A stretch of 64,000 nt of DNA from an uncultured Clostridia bacterium (GCA_947624015.1 CANQIA010000005.1:1-64000); one strand, 5' to 3'; shown: positions 8,132 to 17,203, numbered from the stretch's first letter. The notes: a model not told the origin generated them from the sequence alone. Translations and numbers: made by a program.

Positions 8132-10723
8132 CTAAAGCTTGCGAAGCTTATCCTTAATGTCATAAAGCTTTTTCATAGCTTCAAAGGGCGTAATACTGTT
8201 TATATCCATGTTGCCGAATTCTTCCGCAAGCTCGTTTAAGAATATTATCTTGTCATCGTAGGGTTCGTCATCATAGGAATAATCGTTCTCGTTGGCAGAA
8301 AGATTTCCTGCGGTATTTGTTGTACCCAGGGCAGACAATATTTTGTTTGCTCTTTTTACAACGATCGGCGGAACACCTGCAAGTTTAGCTACATGTACGC
8401 CGTAGCTGCTGTCGGTGCCGCCTGAGATTATCTTTCTTAAGAATATGATATCTTCGCCTTGTTCTCTTACGCTTACACAGTAATTCTTTACGCCTTTTAC
8501 CTTGCCTTCCAGCTCTGTAAGTTCGTGGTAATGGGTAGCAAACAGAGTCCTTGCGCCTATTTTTTTGGCAATATATTCAAGCACTGCCCATGCGATGCTT
8601 AGACCGTCAAATGTTGATGTGCCTCTGCCTATTTCATCGAGTATAAGGAGACTGTTGCGGCTTGCATTGTTAAGTATATTCGCTACCTCGACCATTTCTA
8701 TCATAAATGTGGACTGTCCCGTAGCAAGATCGTCCGAAGCGCCTACTCTTGTAAATATCCTGTCTGTAATGCCTATCTCTCCGCTGTCGGCAGGTATAAA
8801 GCTGCCTATCTGAGCCATAAGGACTATAAGAGCAGTCTGGCGCATATATGTAGATTTTCCTGCCATGTTTGGTCCTGTTATTATAAGCAGAGTGTTTTCA
8901 TCTCCGTCTAAATATGTATCATTGGGAATAAAGCCCTCTTTGCTGAGTTTTTCAACAACAGGATGCCTGCCGTTTTTAATATCTATAACGCTGCCGTTGT
9001 TTACCTCGGGCTTTACATAATTATTTTTATCGGCTACTTCGCCTAAGGACATGACCGCATCTATCATGGAAATATATTCTGCCGTTTTCTTGATCCTGTT
9101 GACATTTGCAGCCACCCTTGAACGTATATTGCAAAAAAGCTCGTATTCCAGCGCAACGACTCTTTCATCGGCTCCCAGAATGGTTTCCTCTATTTCCTTA
9201 AGCTCGGGAGTAATATATCTTTCGGCGTTGGTCAGTGTTTGTTTTCTTATATATCTATCGGGAACGCTGTCCTTATAAGAGTTGGTGACCTCTATGGAAT
9301 AGCCGAACACCTTATTAAATTTTATTCTGAGACCTTTTATGCCTGTCTCTTCTTTTTCTTTTTCTTCAAGCTCCTTGAGCCACGCCGTGCCGTTTTTCTT
9401 TGCTTCATTAAGCTTATCTACTTCTTCGCTGTATCCATCCCTTATAAGCTTTCCCTCTCTTAAGCTGAAAGGCGGCTCAGGATTAATGCTCTTGTCAATA
9501 AGATCAAAAATATCTTCAAGACAATCAAAGTCATCATATATATCGTTTACATACTTGCATTTGAATGATGAAATAACATTTTTCAATGAAGGCAAATACT
9601 TAAATGAATCTCTGAGCGCTATAAGATCCTTGGCATTGGCGGTAGCGTATATTACTCTTCCCATAAGTCTTTCGATATCATATATGGTATTGAGTATTTC
9701 TTTTAGCTCCTCACGTTCAAATACATTGTCTTTAAGACTTTCAACAGCGTCAAGTCTTTCTTGTATTTCGTCTGAATCGATCAGAGGCTGCTCTATCCAT
9801 CTCCTTAAAAGTCTTGCGCCCATAGCGGTCTTGGTTCTGTCCAATACCCATAAAAGCGAGCCTTTTTTGGATTTGTCCCTCATGGTCTCGGTAAGCTCCA
9901 GATTTCTTCTTGAGCTTATATCCAGCACCATAAATTTATTCAACAAATATTTCTTTATATTCAATATATGAGACAGATTGTTCATCTGAGTCTCGGTAAG
10001 ATATTGCATAAGAGCGCCTGCGGCGCATACGCAAAGTCTGTTGTCCTCCAGACCGAAGCCGGCAAGATTAAGTGTTTTAAAGTGATTGCAAAGACAAATA
10101 TTTGCATTTTGATAGTCAAAAGCCCAACCGCTGTATCGGTTAAGCTTAATGTTAAATATATTGCTTATCTTTTCATCCGGATCAACGGTATCGTTACATA
10201 TTATCTCAGCAGGATTAAAGCGTGCGATCTCGTCAATTACCTTTGACGCCATATCCTTGTCAAATTCGGTCACCATAAATTCCCCTGTGGAAACATCGCA
10301 AACCGATACTCCATAACCCTCTGTGTTTTTAAATATGCACATTATATAGTTATTTCTGCTTTCGTCAAGAACATTTGTATCCAGTACGGTACCGGGAGTG
10401 ACTACTCTGATCACTTCTCTTTTTACTATACCTTTAGCTTGCTTTGGATCCTCTGTCTGCTCACATATTGCTACCTTATAGCCCTTTTCTATAAGCTTGG
10501 CAATATATCCGTCTGCCGAATGAAAGGGTACTCCGCACATAGGCGCTCTTTCTTCCTGACCGCAGTCCTTTCCCGTAAGGGTAATTTCAAGTTCTCTGGA
10601 AGCAATAATGGCATCGTCATAGAAAAGCTCATAAAAATCGCCTAATCTGTAAAAGAGCAGACAATATTTATATTTTTCTTTGACCTGCATATACTGCTCC
10701 ATCATAGGTGACAATTTAGCCAT
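8132..10723 (-). CDS. mutS: DNA mismatch repair protein MutS
   Basis: MutS is a dimeric mismatch-recognition ATPase of 863 residues, normal for MutS1. The N-terminal domain has MMEQYMQVKEKY and the YKVAICEQTEDP motif of the mismatch-binding region. The lever/clamp core is followed by the ATPase with Walker A TGPNMAGKST, the QIGSFIPA segment, LLILDEIGRGTSTFDG (Walker B and signature) and TLFATHYHELTELE. It is translated after the YlbF/YmcA-type gene with a 12-bp gap and is part of the leftward miaB-ymcA-mutS-mutL run, an order also seen in Bacillus subtilis. Confidence 0.98.
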   Translation of the reverse strand: MAKLSPMMEQYMQVKEKYKYCLLFYRLGDFYELFYDDAIIASRELEITLTGKDCGQEERAPMCGVPFHSADGYIAKLIEKGYKVAICEQTEDPKQAKGIVKREVIRVVTPGTVLDTNVLDESRNNYIMCIFKNTEGYGVSVCDVSTGEFMVTEFDKDMASKVIDEIARFNPAEIICNDTVDPDEKISNIFNIKLNRYSGWAFDYQNANICLCNHFKTLNLAGFGLEDNRLCVCAAGALMQYLTETQMNNLSHILNIKKYLLNKFMVLDISSRRNLELTETMRDKSKKGSLLWVLDRTKTAMGARLLRRWIEQPLIDSDEIQERLDAVESLKDNVFEREELKEILNTIYDIERLMGRVIYATANAKDLIALRDSFKYLPSLKNVISSFKCKYVNDIYDDFDCLEDIFDLIDKSINPEPPFSLREGKLIRDGYSEEVDKLNEAKKNGTAWLKELEEKEKEETGIKGLRIKFNKVFGYSIEVTNSYKDSVPDRYIRKQTLTNAERYITPELKEIEETILGADERVVALEYELFCNIRSRVAANVNRIKKTAEYISMIDAVMSLGEVADKNNYVKPEVNNGSVIDIKNGRHPVVEKLSKEGFIPNDTYLDGDENTLLIITGPNMAGKSTYMRQTALIVLMAQIGSFIPADSGEIGITDRIFTRVGASDDLATGQSTFMIEMVEVANILNNASRNSLLILDEIGRGTSTFDGLSIAWAVLEYIAKKIGARTLFATHYHELTELEGKVKGVKNYCVSVREQGEDIIFLRKIISGGTDSSYGVHVAKLAGVPPIVVKRANKILSALGTTNTAGNLSANENDYSYDDEPYDDKIIFLNELAEEFGNMDINSITPFEAMKKLYDIKDKLRKL

Positions 10724-10735
10724 GATCGTTTCTCC

Positions 10736-11125
10736 TTAATGGCAGCCGCTGCAGCTACTGCACTGACCGCTGCATCCGCCTTCATCGATTTCGCCGCTTA
10801 AAGTGGAATTGAATATACTCATTACACGGTTTACAACGGCTCTGAATTCTCCCTCTGCAACGACCATATCGTTTATAATGGGATTTTTCTTGAGTTCGGT
10901 TATCATTGCCTGAAGTTTCTTAGCTTCAGACTTCATTTCTTCCTCTGTAAGCTCTCCGGACTGCACTCTTGTGTTTATAGCTTCTCTGTAATTGGTATAG
11001 TCCAGAAGCTGCTGTCTTGCTTCGGCATTTCCGTCGAAAATATATTGTGTTTCTTTCATTTTTTTGCCCTGCTCGCTTTCCAAAAGCGAATTTGCAAGAT
11101 CTCTTGCTTTTTCAAATACAGTCAT
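10736..11125 (-). CDS. YlbF/YmcA-family regulator with C-terminal Cys cluster
   Basis: A 129-residue helical protein of the Com_YlbF family. In B. subtilis, YlbF, YmcA and YaaT form a complex that binds iron-sulfur clusters and steers RNase Y and developmental phosphorelay output. The body has the family's long paired helices (EARQQLLDYTNYREAI, FRAVVNRVMSIFNSTL). Residues 118-129 form a Cys-rich tail, CSGQCSSCSGCH, with four cysteines in 11 residues, a likely metal or Fe-S ligand set. It sits between miaB and mutS, where B. subtilis has ymcA, so a YmcA-like role is likely, though YlbF and YmcA are hard to tell apart by eye. Confidence 0.85.
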   Translation of the reverse strand: MTVFEKARDLANSLLESEQGKKMKETQYIFDGNAEARQQLLDYTNYREAINTRVQSGELTEEEMKSEAKKLQAMITELKKNPIINDMVVAEGEFRAVVNRVMSIFNSTLSGEIDEGGCSGQCSSCSGCH

Positions 11126-11129
11126 AATA

Positions 11130-12545
11130 TTATATCCTTTCTCCGATCAAATAAAATGTTTTACAGTCTGTTATCTTAATATCGAGCATTTCTCCAAGCA
11201 TACTTTCATCTCCTCTGAAATGCACAAGAGAGTTATCCTCAAGTCTGCCCGTAATAAATTCGGCGTCGCTGCTCACATCCTCCGCAAGGACCTTGTACAC
11301 CTTGCCCACCTTCTCCTTGTTGAGCTGAAGAATAACGGGATTTAAAGCATCCAGCACTCTGTTGAAGTTTCTCTTGGCGTCTTGTTCGGATACTTGCTCC
11401 ATAGACGCCGCAGGCGTACCTGTTCTTTTGGAATATATAAAAGTGAAAGCTCCGTTGAACCTTGCCTTGTTTATAACATCTATTGTGTCGTCTACGCAGG
11501 CGTCGTCCTCTCCGGGAAATCCTACGATAATATCGGTGGTCACGGCAATATCCGGTATCTCTGCTCTTATCTTGTCAACAAGAGCCAAATACTGTTCTTT
11601 TGTATACTTTCTGTTCATATTCATGAGTATTTCATTGTTTCCTGCTTGTACCGGCAGATGAATATGATTACATACCTTTTTACAATCCCTTATTGCATAT
11701 ATAAGCTCATCGCTCAGATCCTTTGGATGAGAGGTCATAAATCTTATTCTCTCTATGCCCTCGATCTCATTTACTTTTCTTAAAAGCTGCGCAAATGTAA
11801 TGTTTTCATCAAGTCCCTTGCCATAGCTGTTTACATTCTGACCCAAAAGCATTACCTCTTTTACACCGTCTTTGGCAAGAGCTTTTATTTCATCGAGTAT
11901 ATCCTCTGAGCAGCGGCTTCTCTCTCTGCCTCTTACATAGGGTACTATACAATAGGAGCAGAAATTGTTGCAGCCAAACATAATATTAACGCTTGCTTTG
12001 TATTTAAAATGCCTTACGCTGGGCAGATCCTCGACTATTTCGCCATGTTCCTTCCATATGTCAAATACAGGCGCATTTGTTTCGTGATTGATGTAAATAA
12101 GCTCTGCCAGTTTATATATATTGAATGTACCGAAAACGATATCCACGTGTCTGTATTTTTCTTTAATGGTCTGCAATACAGTTTCCTGTTGCATCATACA
12201 GCCGCACAAGGCAATTTTTAAATAGGGATTTCTTTTCTTTTGATGCTTGAGATAACCTAAATTGCCGTATACCTTATTTTCCGCATTTTCTCTTACGCAA
12301 CAGGTATTGTATATTACAAAGTCCGCATCCTTTTCATCTTCGGCAGGCTCATAGCCCATTTTAATAAGCATACCGTGAAGCTTTTCGGAATCATGGGCAT
12401 TCATCTGGCATCCGAAGGTAGTAATATGCATTTTCTTCCGTCTGCCCTTTTTATTGTAGAATTCCTCGTTTATTTCTCTTACTTTGTTCATAAAGCCTCG
12501 CTGTCTTTCAAGCTCGGCTGAGGACATTTTTTCGTTTCGTACCAC
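11130..12545 (-). CDS. miaB: tRNA-2-methylthio-N6-dimethylallyladenosine synthase MiaB
   Basis: MiaB is a radical-SAM methylthiotransferase that adds a methylthio group to i6A37 of tRNAs reading UNN codons. The N-terminal UPF0004 domain carries the auxiliary-cluster cysteines (TTFGCQMN, TCCVRENA, LCGCMMQQE). The radical-SAM domain has the CxxxCxxC motif in MFGCNNFCSYCIVP, and a TRAM domain ends the protein. I place the start at the GTG at 12545: an ACGGAGG site lies 7 bp upstream and the resulting 471 residues fit the family. The open frame continues upstream to 12659, but that part would run through the promoter and terminator. Confidence 0.95.
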   Translation of the reverse strand: MVRNEKMSSAELERQRGFMNKVREINEEFYNKKGRRKKMHITTFGCQMNAHDSEKLHGMLIKMGYEPAEDEKDADFVIYNTCCVRENAENKVYGNLGYLKHQKKRNPYLKIALCGCMMQQETVLQTIKEKYRHVDIVFGTFNIYKLAELIYINHETNAPVFDIWKEHGEIVEDLPSVRHFKYKASVNIMFGCNNFCSYCIVPYVRGRERSRCSEDILDEIKALAKDGVKEVMLLGQNVNSYGKGLDENITFAQLLRKVNEIEGIERIRFMTSHPKDLSDELIYAIRDCKKVCNHIHLPVQAGNNEILMNMNRKYTKEQYLALVDKIRAEIPDIAVTTDIIVGFPGEDDACVDDTIDVINKARFNGAFTFIYSKRTGTPAASMEQVSEQDAKRNFNRVLDALNPVILQLNKEKVGKVYKVLAEDVSSDAEFITGRLEDNSLVHFRGDESMLGEMLDIKITDCKTFYLIGERI

Positions 12546-12585
12546 TGTGATTCCTCCGTATAATAATGGAAATATAATTTTATCT

Positions 12586-12614
12586 ATTATAACATATTTT
12601 TGTATGTTTTGCAA
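12586..12614 (-). promoter_or_regulatory. SigA-type promoter for the miaB-mutSL run
   Basis: On the minus strand TTGCAA (12614-12609), a 17-bp spacer and TATAAT (12591-12586) stand about 40 bp upstream of the GTG start of miaB. It may drive the whole leftward run to scpB and the peptidase, since the gaps between those genes are short. Confidence 0.75.
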
Positions 12615-12616
12615 AC

Positions 12617-12654
12617 AAAAATGGTATACGTCATATGAGCCGTATACCATTTTT
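12617..12654 (-). terminator. Intrinsic terminator of the sirtuin operon
   Basis: A 10-bp perfect stem (12621-12630 with 12641-12650) is flanked by A4 and T4, and the minus strand continues with TTTTG. It lies directly after the sirtuin stop codon at 12656 and abuts the -35 box of the miaB promoter. Confidence 0.8.
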
Positions 12655-12655
12655 A

Positions 12656-13387
12656 TCATATTATGTTCTCAACAACGGCAGAAAGCACAGAGCCTATACT
12701 TTCGTGTATGGCGATCTTAGCCATAGAGTCGTAGGATGTTACGCTCTTATTTATAAGCACAAGCTTATTGCCCTTATATATGCCCACAAGCCCCGCTGCG
12801 GGATAAACTACAAGAGAAGTGCCGCCCACTATAAGCACATCGGCATTTTTTATGGCTTTGTATGCGCCGTTCCAGACATTATCGTCAAGCCCTTCTTCAT
12901 ACAGCACAACATCGGGCTTTATTAAGCCGCCGCATTCACAGTGAGGAACGCCATCCATACCGAGTATATCCTCTGCGCTGTAGAATTTACAACATTTCAT
13001 ACAATAATTTCTATGTATGCTGCCGTGCAGTTCATATACCTTTTTGCTGCCTGCAAGCTGGTGCAGTCCGTCTATATTTTGAGTTACGACAGCCTTAAGC
13101 TTGCCCATTTTTTCAAGCTGCGCAAGAGCGTAATGAGCCTTGTTGGGCTTGGCGTCAAGATAAAGCATATTGTTTTTATAATAATCATAAAAGGTCTCGG
13201 TGTTTCTGTCAAAAAAGCTTCTGCTCAGCAGAGTTTCGGGAGAACAGCCGTATTTCGTCTTTGCAGCGTAAAGCCCGTTTTCACTTCTGAAATCGGGTAT
13301 ATTGCTTTCGGTGGATACTCCAGCGCCGCCTAAAAACACAATATTATCGCTATTTTTAACAATATCTGTGAGTTCTTGATATTTCAT
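12656..13387 (-). CDS. NAD-dependent protein deacylase (sirtuin, Sir2/CobB family)
   Basis: This 243-residue sirtuin removes acyl groups from lysine using NAD+. Motifs are GGAGVSTESNIPDFRS (NAD binding), TQNIDGLHQLAGS, the catalytic His in YELHGS, and a zinc ribbon with CMKC followed by CECG. Late motifs GGTSLVVYPA and LVLINK complete the Rossmann fold. The stop of the aminotransferase gene and the ATG of this gene share base 13387, so they are translationally coupled. It is the third gene of an Lrp-aminotransferase-sirtuin operon; a direct functional link to the aminotransferase is inference. Confidence 0.93.
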   Translation of the reverse strand: MKYQELTDIVKNSDNIVFLGGAGVSTESNIPDFRSENGLYAAKTKYGCSPETLLSRSFFDRNTETFYDYYKNNMLYLDAKPNKAHYALAQLEKMGKLKAVVTQNIDGLHQLAGSKKVYELHGSIHRNYCMKCCKFYSAEDILGMDGVPHCECGGLIKPDVVLYEEGLDDNVWNGAYKAIKNADVLIVGGTSLVVYPAAGLVGIYKGNKLVLINKSVTSYDSMAKIAIHESIGSVLSAVVENII

Positions 13388-14586
13388 TATTTACCACTCT
13401 TTTCATTTTGTAATTTCTTAATAAACTTAGCTATCTTCTCAAGTGCGATCCTTATTTCCTCTACGGAGTAGGCATAAGAACACCGTATAAAGCCCTCTCC
13501 GCATTGTCCGAAGGCAGTGCCGGGAACAACTGCGACCTTTTCTTCAAAAAGAAGTCTTTCACAGAATTCATCGGAGGTTAATCCTGTAGATTTAATACAG
13601 GGGAACAGATAAAACGCTCCCTGAGCATCATAGCAGTCAAGCCCCATATCAAGAAAGCCTTTTCTCATAAAACGTCTTCTTCTGTCATATTCCCTTCTCA
13701 TAGCGGCAACGGAATCATCGCAGTTTTTCAAAGCCTCCACAGCCGCATGCTGGCTTGTTGTCGGAGCGCACATGATACAGTACTGATGTATCTTTGTCAT
13801 GGCAGAGATAATATCCGCAGGACCCGCTCCATAGCCAAGGCGCCAGCCTGTCATGGCAAATGCCTTTGAAAAGCCGTTGATAACAATGGTCCTATCCCGC
13901 ATATAGTCAATAGACGCTATTGAAAAATGCTTTTTGTCGCCGTATGTAAGCTCAGAGTATATTTCATCGCTTATAACAAGTATATTCTTATCCTTAAGAA
14001 ATTCTGCAAGCTTTTCCAGATCCTCTTTTTCCATTATCGCTCCCGTCGGATTGTTTGGATATGGAAGAAGAAGAGCCTTTGTTTTATCGGTTATCTTGTC
14101 GGCAATATCCTCCGGGGTAAGCTTAAAATTATTTTCCGCCTTGGTATTTACCACAACGGGAATACCGTCTGCCATAGTTACGCAGGGCTTGTAGCTTACA
14201 TATGAGGGTTCGGGAACAAGCACTTCGTCCCCATCGTTTATTATAGCTCTCAAGGCAAGATCTATGCTCTCGCTTGCACCTACGGTCACTATGATCTCAT
14301 GAGCAGGGTCGTAGCTTACGCCGATGGTTCTTGAAAGATATTTGTCTATCTCTTTTCTAAGTTCCATAAGACCTGCGTTGGAAGAATATACCGTTTTTCC
14401 TTTTTCAAGAGTGTATATGCCCTTTTCCCTTATTGCCCATGGTGTATCAAAATCAGGCTCGCCTACGCCCAATGAAATAACGCCTTCCATTTCGCTGGCT
14501 ATATCAAAAAATTTTCTTATACCCGACCACGGCATTATCTGTACCTTGTCAGCAACAAAGTCTTTCGGTTTCATCATGTTTTTCAT
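13387..14586 (-). CDS. Class I/II PLP-dependent aminotransferase
   Basis: A 399-residue fold-type I aminotransferase. It shows the substrate-binding SLGVGEPDFDTP, the NNPTGA turn, the DEIYSELTYG aspartate/tyrosine pair and the PLP lysine in NGFSKAFAMTGWRLGY. The C-terminal FIRCSYA carries the carboxylate-binding arginine. The sequence is closest in feel to PatA/AraT-type aromatic or branched-chain aminotransferases; the true substrate is not readable. The start overlaps the end of the upstream Lrp regulator gene by ATGA, so the regulator may control this gene. Confidence 0.92.
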   Translation of the reverse strand: MKNMMKPKDFVADKVQIMPWSGIRKFFDIASEMEGVISLGVGEPDFDTPWAIREKGIYTLEKGKTVYSSNAGLMELRKEIDKYLSRTIGVSYDPAHEIIVTVGASESIDLALRAIINDGDEVLVPEPSYVSYKPCVTMADGIPVVVNTKAENNFKLTPEDIADKITDKTKALLLPYPNNPTGAIMEKEDLEKLAEFLKDKNILVISDEIYSELTYGDKKHFSIASIDYMRDRTIVINGFSKAFAMTGWRLGYGAGPADIISAMTKIHQYCIMCAPTTSQHAAVEALKNCDDSVAAMRREYDRRRRFMRKGFLDMGLDCYDAQGAFYLFPCIKSTGLTSDEFCERLLFEEKVAVVPGTAFGQCGEGFIRCSYAYSVEEIRIALEKIAKFIKKLQNEKSGK

Positions 14587-15077
14587 GGTGTCACGATCAT
14601 CCTTTCATCCTTTTCGCCTTTTTTCTCCATGATAATGCCATGTTCTTTGTATTTTTTAAGTACAAAGTGTGTAGATGTACTAAGCACATTGTCAAGAGGC
14701 GAAAGCTTATCGGAAATAAAATGTGATATTTCCTTTATATTCTTGCCGTCCATCATAACAAGGAGGTCATAGGCTCCTGCCATAAGGTAAACGGCTTTAA
14801 CATCATCAAATCCATATATTCTCTCAGCTATTTTTTCAAATCCGCTGTCTCTCTGAGGAGTTACTTTGACTTCTATCATAGCTGTAACAAATTCTCTGTC
14901 TGTCTTGTCCCAGTTTATAAGTGTAGTGTAGCCGCAAATGATCTGATCTCTCTGCAGTTCGTCAAGCGCCGCCGCTATATCATCATTACTTTTGCCCAGC
15001 ATGGCAGCCATATCTTCAAGACTGACTCTGCTGTTCTTTTCCAAAATTTCAAGTAAAATGTTCTTAATATCCTGCAT
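14583..15077 (-). CDS. Lrp/AsnC-family transcriptional regulator
   Basis: A 164-residue regulator with an N-terminal helix-turn-helix (RVSLEDMAAMLGKSNDDIAAAL) and a C-terminal RAM ligand/oligomerisation domain (VKAVYLMAGAYDLLVMMDG). I start it at the ATG at 15077 because AAGGAG lies 9 bp upstream. The open frame extends to 15137, but that part has no ribosome site. It leads an operon with an aminotransferase and a sirtuin, which fits amino-acid-responsive control of a transaminase, as is usual for Lrp/AsnC proteins. Confidence 0.92.
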   Translation of the reverse strand: MQDIKNILLEILEKNSRVSLEDMAAMLGKSNDDIAAALDELQRDQIICGYTTLINWDKTDREFVTAMIEVKVTPQRDSGFEKIAERIYGFDDVKAVYLMAGAYDLLVMMDGKNIKEISHFISDKLSPLDNVLSTSTHFVLKKYKEHGIIMEKKGEKDERMIVTP

Positions 15078-15146
15078 AATAAATCTCCTTTCGCTTTTAC
15101 TTCTTTTAAGTATACTACATTGCCAAAATAAAGTCAAATAAAGAAA

Positions 15147-15574
15147 AGCAGAGTAGAAAGTCTACTCTGCTCAGACTGTCGAAAAAACAATATTTTGACA
15201 GTAAACATGAATTATAATGATGAATAGCTTGCAAAAAAAGCGCTGGTCGCATTACTTCGTAATGCTGCTCGCCATGCAACCGGGTCGCAGACGTTAATCC
15301 GCAGGTTTGCAACCGCAAGAGAATAATGCGGCTTGCTTTGCGAAGCAAAGTTGCTGAGGGAATTCACTTCCTCCGAGGCTGGTCATAACACTTCGTGTTA
15401 TTGCTCGCCCATGCGTCCAAAGGACAGGAACTTTTCTGTAATTTAGGCATTTATGTCTAAATTGCAGAAAACACGGCTGGTTCCGACCTTAATTAAACTG
15501 AAAGAAATGCAAACATTTCTTTCAAGCGTGTCGATTTTATCGACACGCAGAGCAGAGTAGAAAGTCTACCCTGC
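15147..15574. repeat. Terminator-associated repeat, copy 2 (body 15171-15548) with 24-bp flanking duplication
   Basis: This is the longest copy, with a body of 378 bp. It starts TCAGACTGTCGA and ends in the same 10-bp stem-loop (15526-15535 with 15539-15548). A 24-bp hairpin, AGCAGAGTAGAAAG... at 15147-15170, recurs in direct orientation with one mismatch at 15551-15574. It has an extra module, with ACCGGGTCGCAGACGTTAAT and GCGGCTTGCTTTGCGAAGC, that is shared with copy 3 but not copy 1. The body fills the ~500-bp gap between the Lrp gene and the gene ending at 15576. I see no gene in it. Confidence 0.8.
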
Positions 15575-15575
15575 T

Positions 15576-16181
15576 TTAGCCAATGGATTCACTCAAACCT
15601 TTTAAGGCGCTGAAAAGTCCGCCTGTGATAGCGTCTTTAACGGAATCGACTGCGTCTATTTTCCAGCCCGTATTTGTTTTTACAACATTAACATCTATGG
15701 TATTCGTTACCATTTCGGCGCTGTCGCTTTTCATCTTCTCCATAACGATATTCATGGTTTCTATATTTAGCTGCTTTTCATCCAGTTTATTTTCTCCGAA
15801 GGAAAAAGCGTTTTTTAAATATACAGCCAGTATTTCCTTAAGGCTGTCTGCAAATATTTTTTTCATATTAAACGCTGTAACATCAGCATTTACCTTGATC
15901 GTTTTGCTGTCAAGCTTTTCGCTGTAATTTACCTTATAGGTCATATTGGAAAGCAGCAGCTTAAGCAAAGCCTCTTCTTCCTTGTATTTTTCGGCAAACT
16001 CCTTATCCGCTATTTCTCCGCCCTTTACATATCCTGCAACCTTTACAAGATCTCCCTCTTTGAGAGCATCCATAGCCGATGTAAATGTGTTTTCAGCCCT
16101 CTGTACCTCTGTCAGCTTGAAAATGGCAAATGCGGCTATTATAACGATAACAAATGCGATCAAATACTTTATATACTTCAT
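15576..16181 (-). CDS. Membrane-anchored extracytoplasmic protein of unknown function
   Basis: A 201-residue protein with one N-terminal membrane helix (about 5-22, IKYLIAFVIVIIAAFAIF) that has no clear cleavage site, followed by a 180-residue outer domain. Its repeat-free alpha/beta pattern (NTFTSAMDALKEGDLVKVAGYV near the start, NTGWKIDAVD near the end) resembles the DUF4878/DUF5105 group of small exported Firmicute proteins with an NTF2-like shape. That is a visual guess only. It stands alone, and its terminator is the hairpin duplicated by repeat copy 2. Confidence 0.7.
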   Translation of the reverse strand: MKYIKYLIAFVIVIIAAFAIFKLTEVQRAENTFTSAMDALKEGDLVKVAGYVKGGEIADKEFAEKYKEEEALLKLLLSNMTYKVNYSEKLDSKTIKVNADVTAFNMKKIFADSLKEILAVYLKNAFSFGENKLDEKQLNIETMNIVMEKMKSDSAEMVTNTIDVNVVKTNTGWKIDAVDSVKDAITGGLFSALKGLSESIG

Positions 16182-16305
16182 AATATCACTTCCTTATACG
16201 ATATTATGATAACATATTATGTGCTATTATGTCAAATAATATAACTTATCCGAAGGCGCAAATAAAGCTTGCTTTAAATTGCACCGAAGATAAGTTACCG
16301 ACACG

Positions 16306-17088
16306 TCACTTCAAACTGAAATGCTGCGCTTCACTGAATATATCAAAATCACTGTACTCCAGCATAAAATCACTGATAACTGCATTACTTGGCACCTCAA
16401 ACACAAGATTTCCGCTAATATCCATATTGGGGTTTACGGAATCGGCAGTCAGGTACTTTTCATCAGCTCCTATTATGACGGTTGCCGCATATTTGGCTCC
16501 GCTGCTGTCGATCAGGTTGAAATAGTTAAGCAGAAGACTCTTGCTTGTTTTTGAAGTATTCTTTATTGTAACATTGATAATTGCATATTTACCGCTGTCA
16601 GGCTCGTATGTCACATAGCCTCCTGCCTCGGAAATACTGTTTGCTTCGGCTGCATTATTTACAATAAGCGATAATCCATCGGCAATGGTACCTTCTGAAC
16701 CAAAGGCAATATTTTTTGCAGCCTCCGATGAAGCGGTTTCCTCGGCATTTTCCGTTGCGGAAGCTTCCTCCGTTTTGTCCTCTGCCACAGCTTGCGTCCC
16801 GTTATCAGGAGCTTTTTCGGTTTTTGTTCCCGATGTAAAAAATACAGCCGCAACAGCAATAAACAACAGAGTAATTATAATTCTGGCAGTTTTATTAAAT
16901 GTATTTGTTGCCCACATTACAATAAGACCTATGGGCCACAGAAAAATAAGGAGTATTACCGTAAGAATAGGTTTTCCTTTCTTTTTTGCTGCAGAATTCA
17001 ACGGTCTTCCGCAGTTTGGACAGTTCTGTGCCTTGGCGGATATTTCCTTTCCGCAGTCAGGACATTTGATAATATTTGATTCAGACAT
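16306..17088 (-). CDS. Zinc-ribbon membrane protein with DUF4352-like outer domain
   Basis: A 260-residue protein. Residues 8-30 form a zinc ribbon (CPDCGK...CPNCGRP). Two membrane helices follow (about 40-62 and 68-88). After an acidic Ala/Glu linker comes a C-terminal beta-rich domain resembling DUF4352/telokin-like modules (YAIINVTIKNTSKTSKSLLL, LVFEVPSNAVISDFMLEYS). It begins after a clear AGGAGGT site. The kinase gene ends about 115 bp upstream behind its own terminator, so it is separately expressed. Function unknown; zinc-ribbon plus DUF4352 proteins are common Firmicute cell-envelope proteins. Confidence 0.8.
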   Translation of the reverse strand: MSESNIIKCPDCGKEISAKAQNCPNCGRPLNSAAKKKGKPILTVILLIFLWPIGLIVMWATNTFNKTARIIITLLFIAVAAVFFTSGTKTEKAPDNGTQAVAEDKTEEASATENAEETASSEAAKNIAFGSEGTIADGLSLIVNNAAEANSISEAGGYVTYEPDSGKYAIINVTIKNTSKTSKSLLLNYFNLIDSSGAKYAATVIIGADEKYLTADSVNPNMDISGNLVFEVPSNAVISDFMLEYSDFDIFSEAQHFSLK

Positions 17089-17140
17089 ATTATTACCTCC
17101 TTTTTATAATTTGTTTTAAGATGATTTTTCTGTAAAAAAA

Positions 17141-17174
17141 GACATCTTATATCATAATTGTAATATAAGATGTC
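17141..17174 (-). terminator. Intrinsic terminator of the kinase gene
   Basis: A 12-bp stem (17141-17152 with 17163-17174) is followed on the minus strand by TTTTTTT. It lies 30 bp after the kinase stop codon. Confidence 0.85.
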
Positions 17175-17203
17175 GTGTTATTGTTAAGCTGTCAGCTTAA
17201 TTT

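Noticed and set aside
9339..9971. Long plus-strand open frame opposite mutS
   Set aside because: Ser/Leu-rich translation of the antisense strand with no expression signals; mutS on the other strand is certain.
12546..12659. N-terminal extension of miaB to an upstream ATG
   Set aside because: It would run through the TTGCAA/TATAAT promoter and the upstream terminator, and would add residues absent from MiaB. The GTG at 12545 has a proper ribosome site.
15115..15348. Minus-strand open frame of 77 codons inside repeat copy 2
   Set aside because: A similar peptide (KASRIILLRLQTCGL) appears in the frame at 32856-33092 only because both lie in the same repeat. There is no ribosome site and copy 1 lacks the frame.
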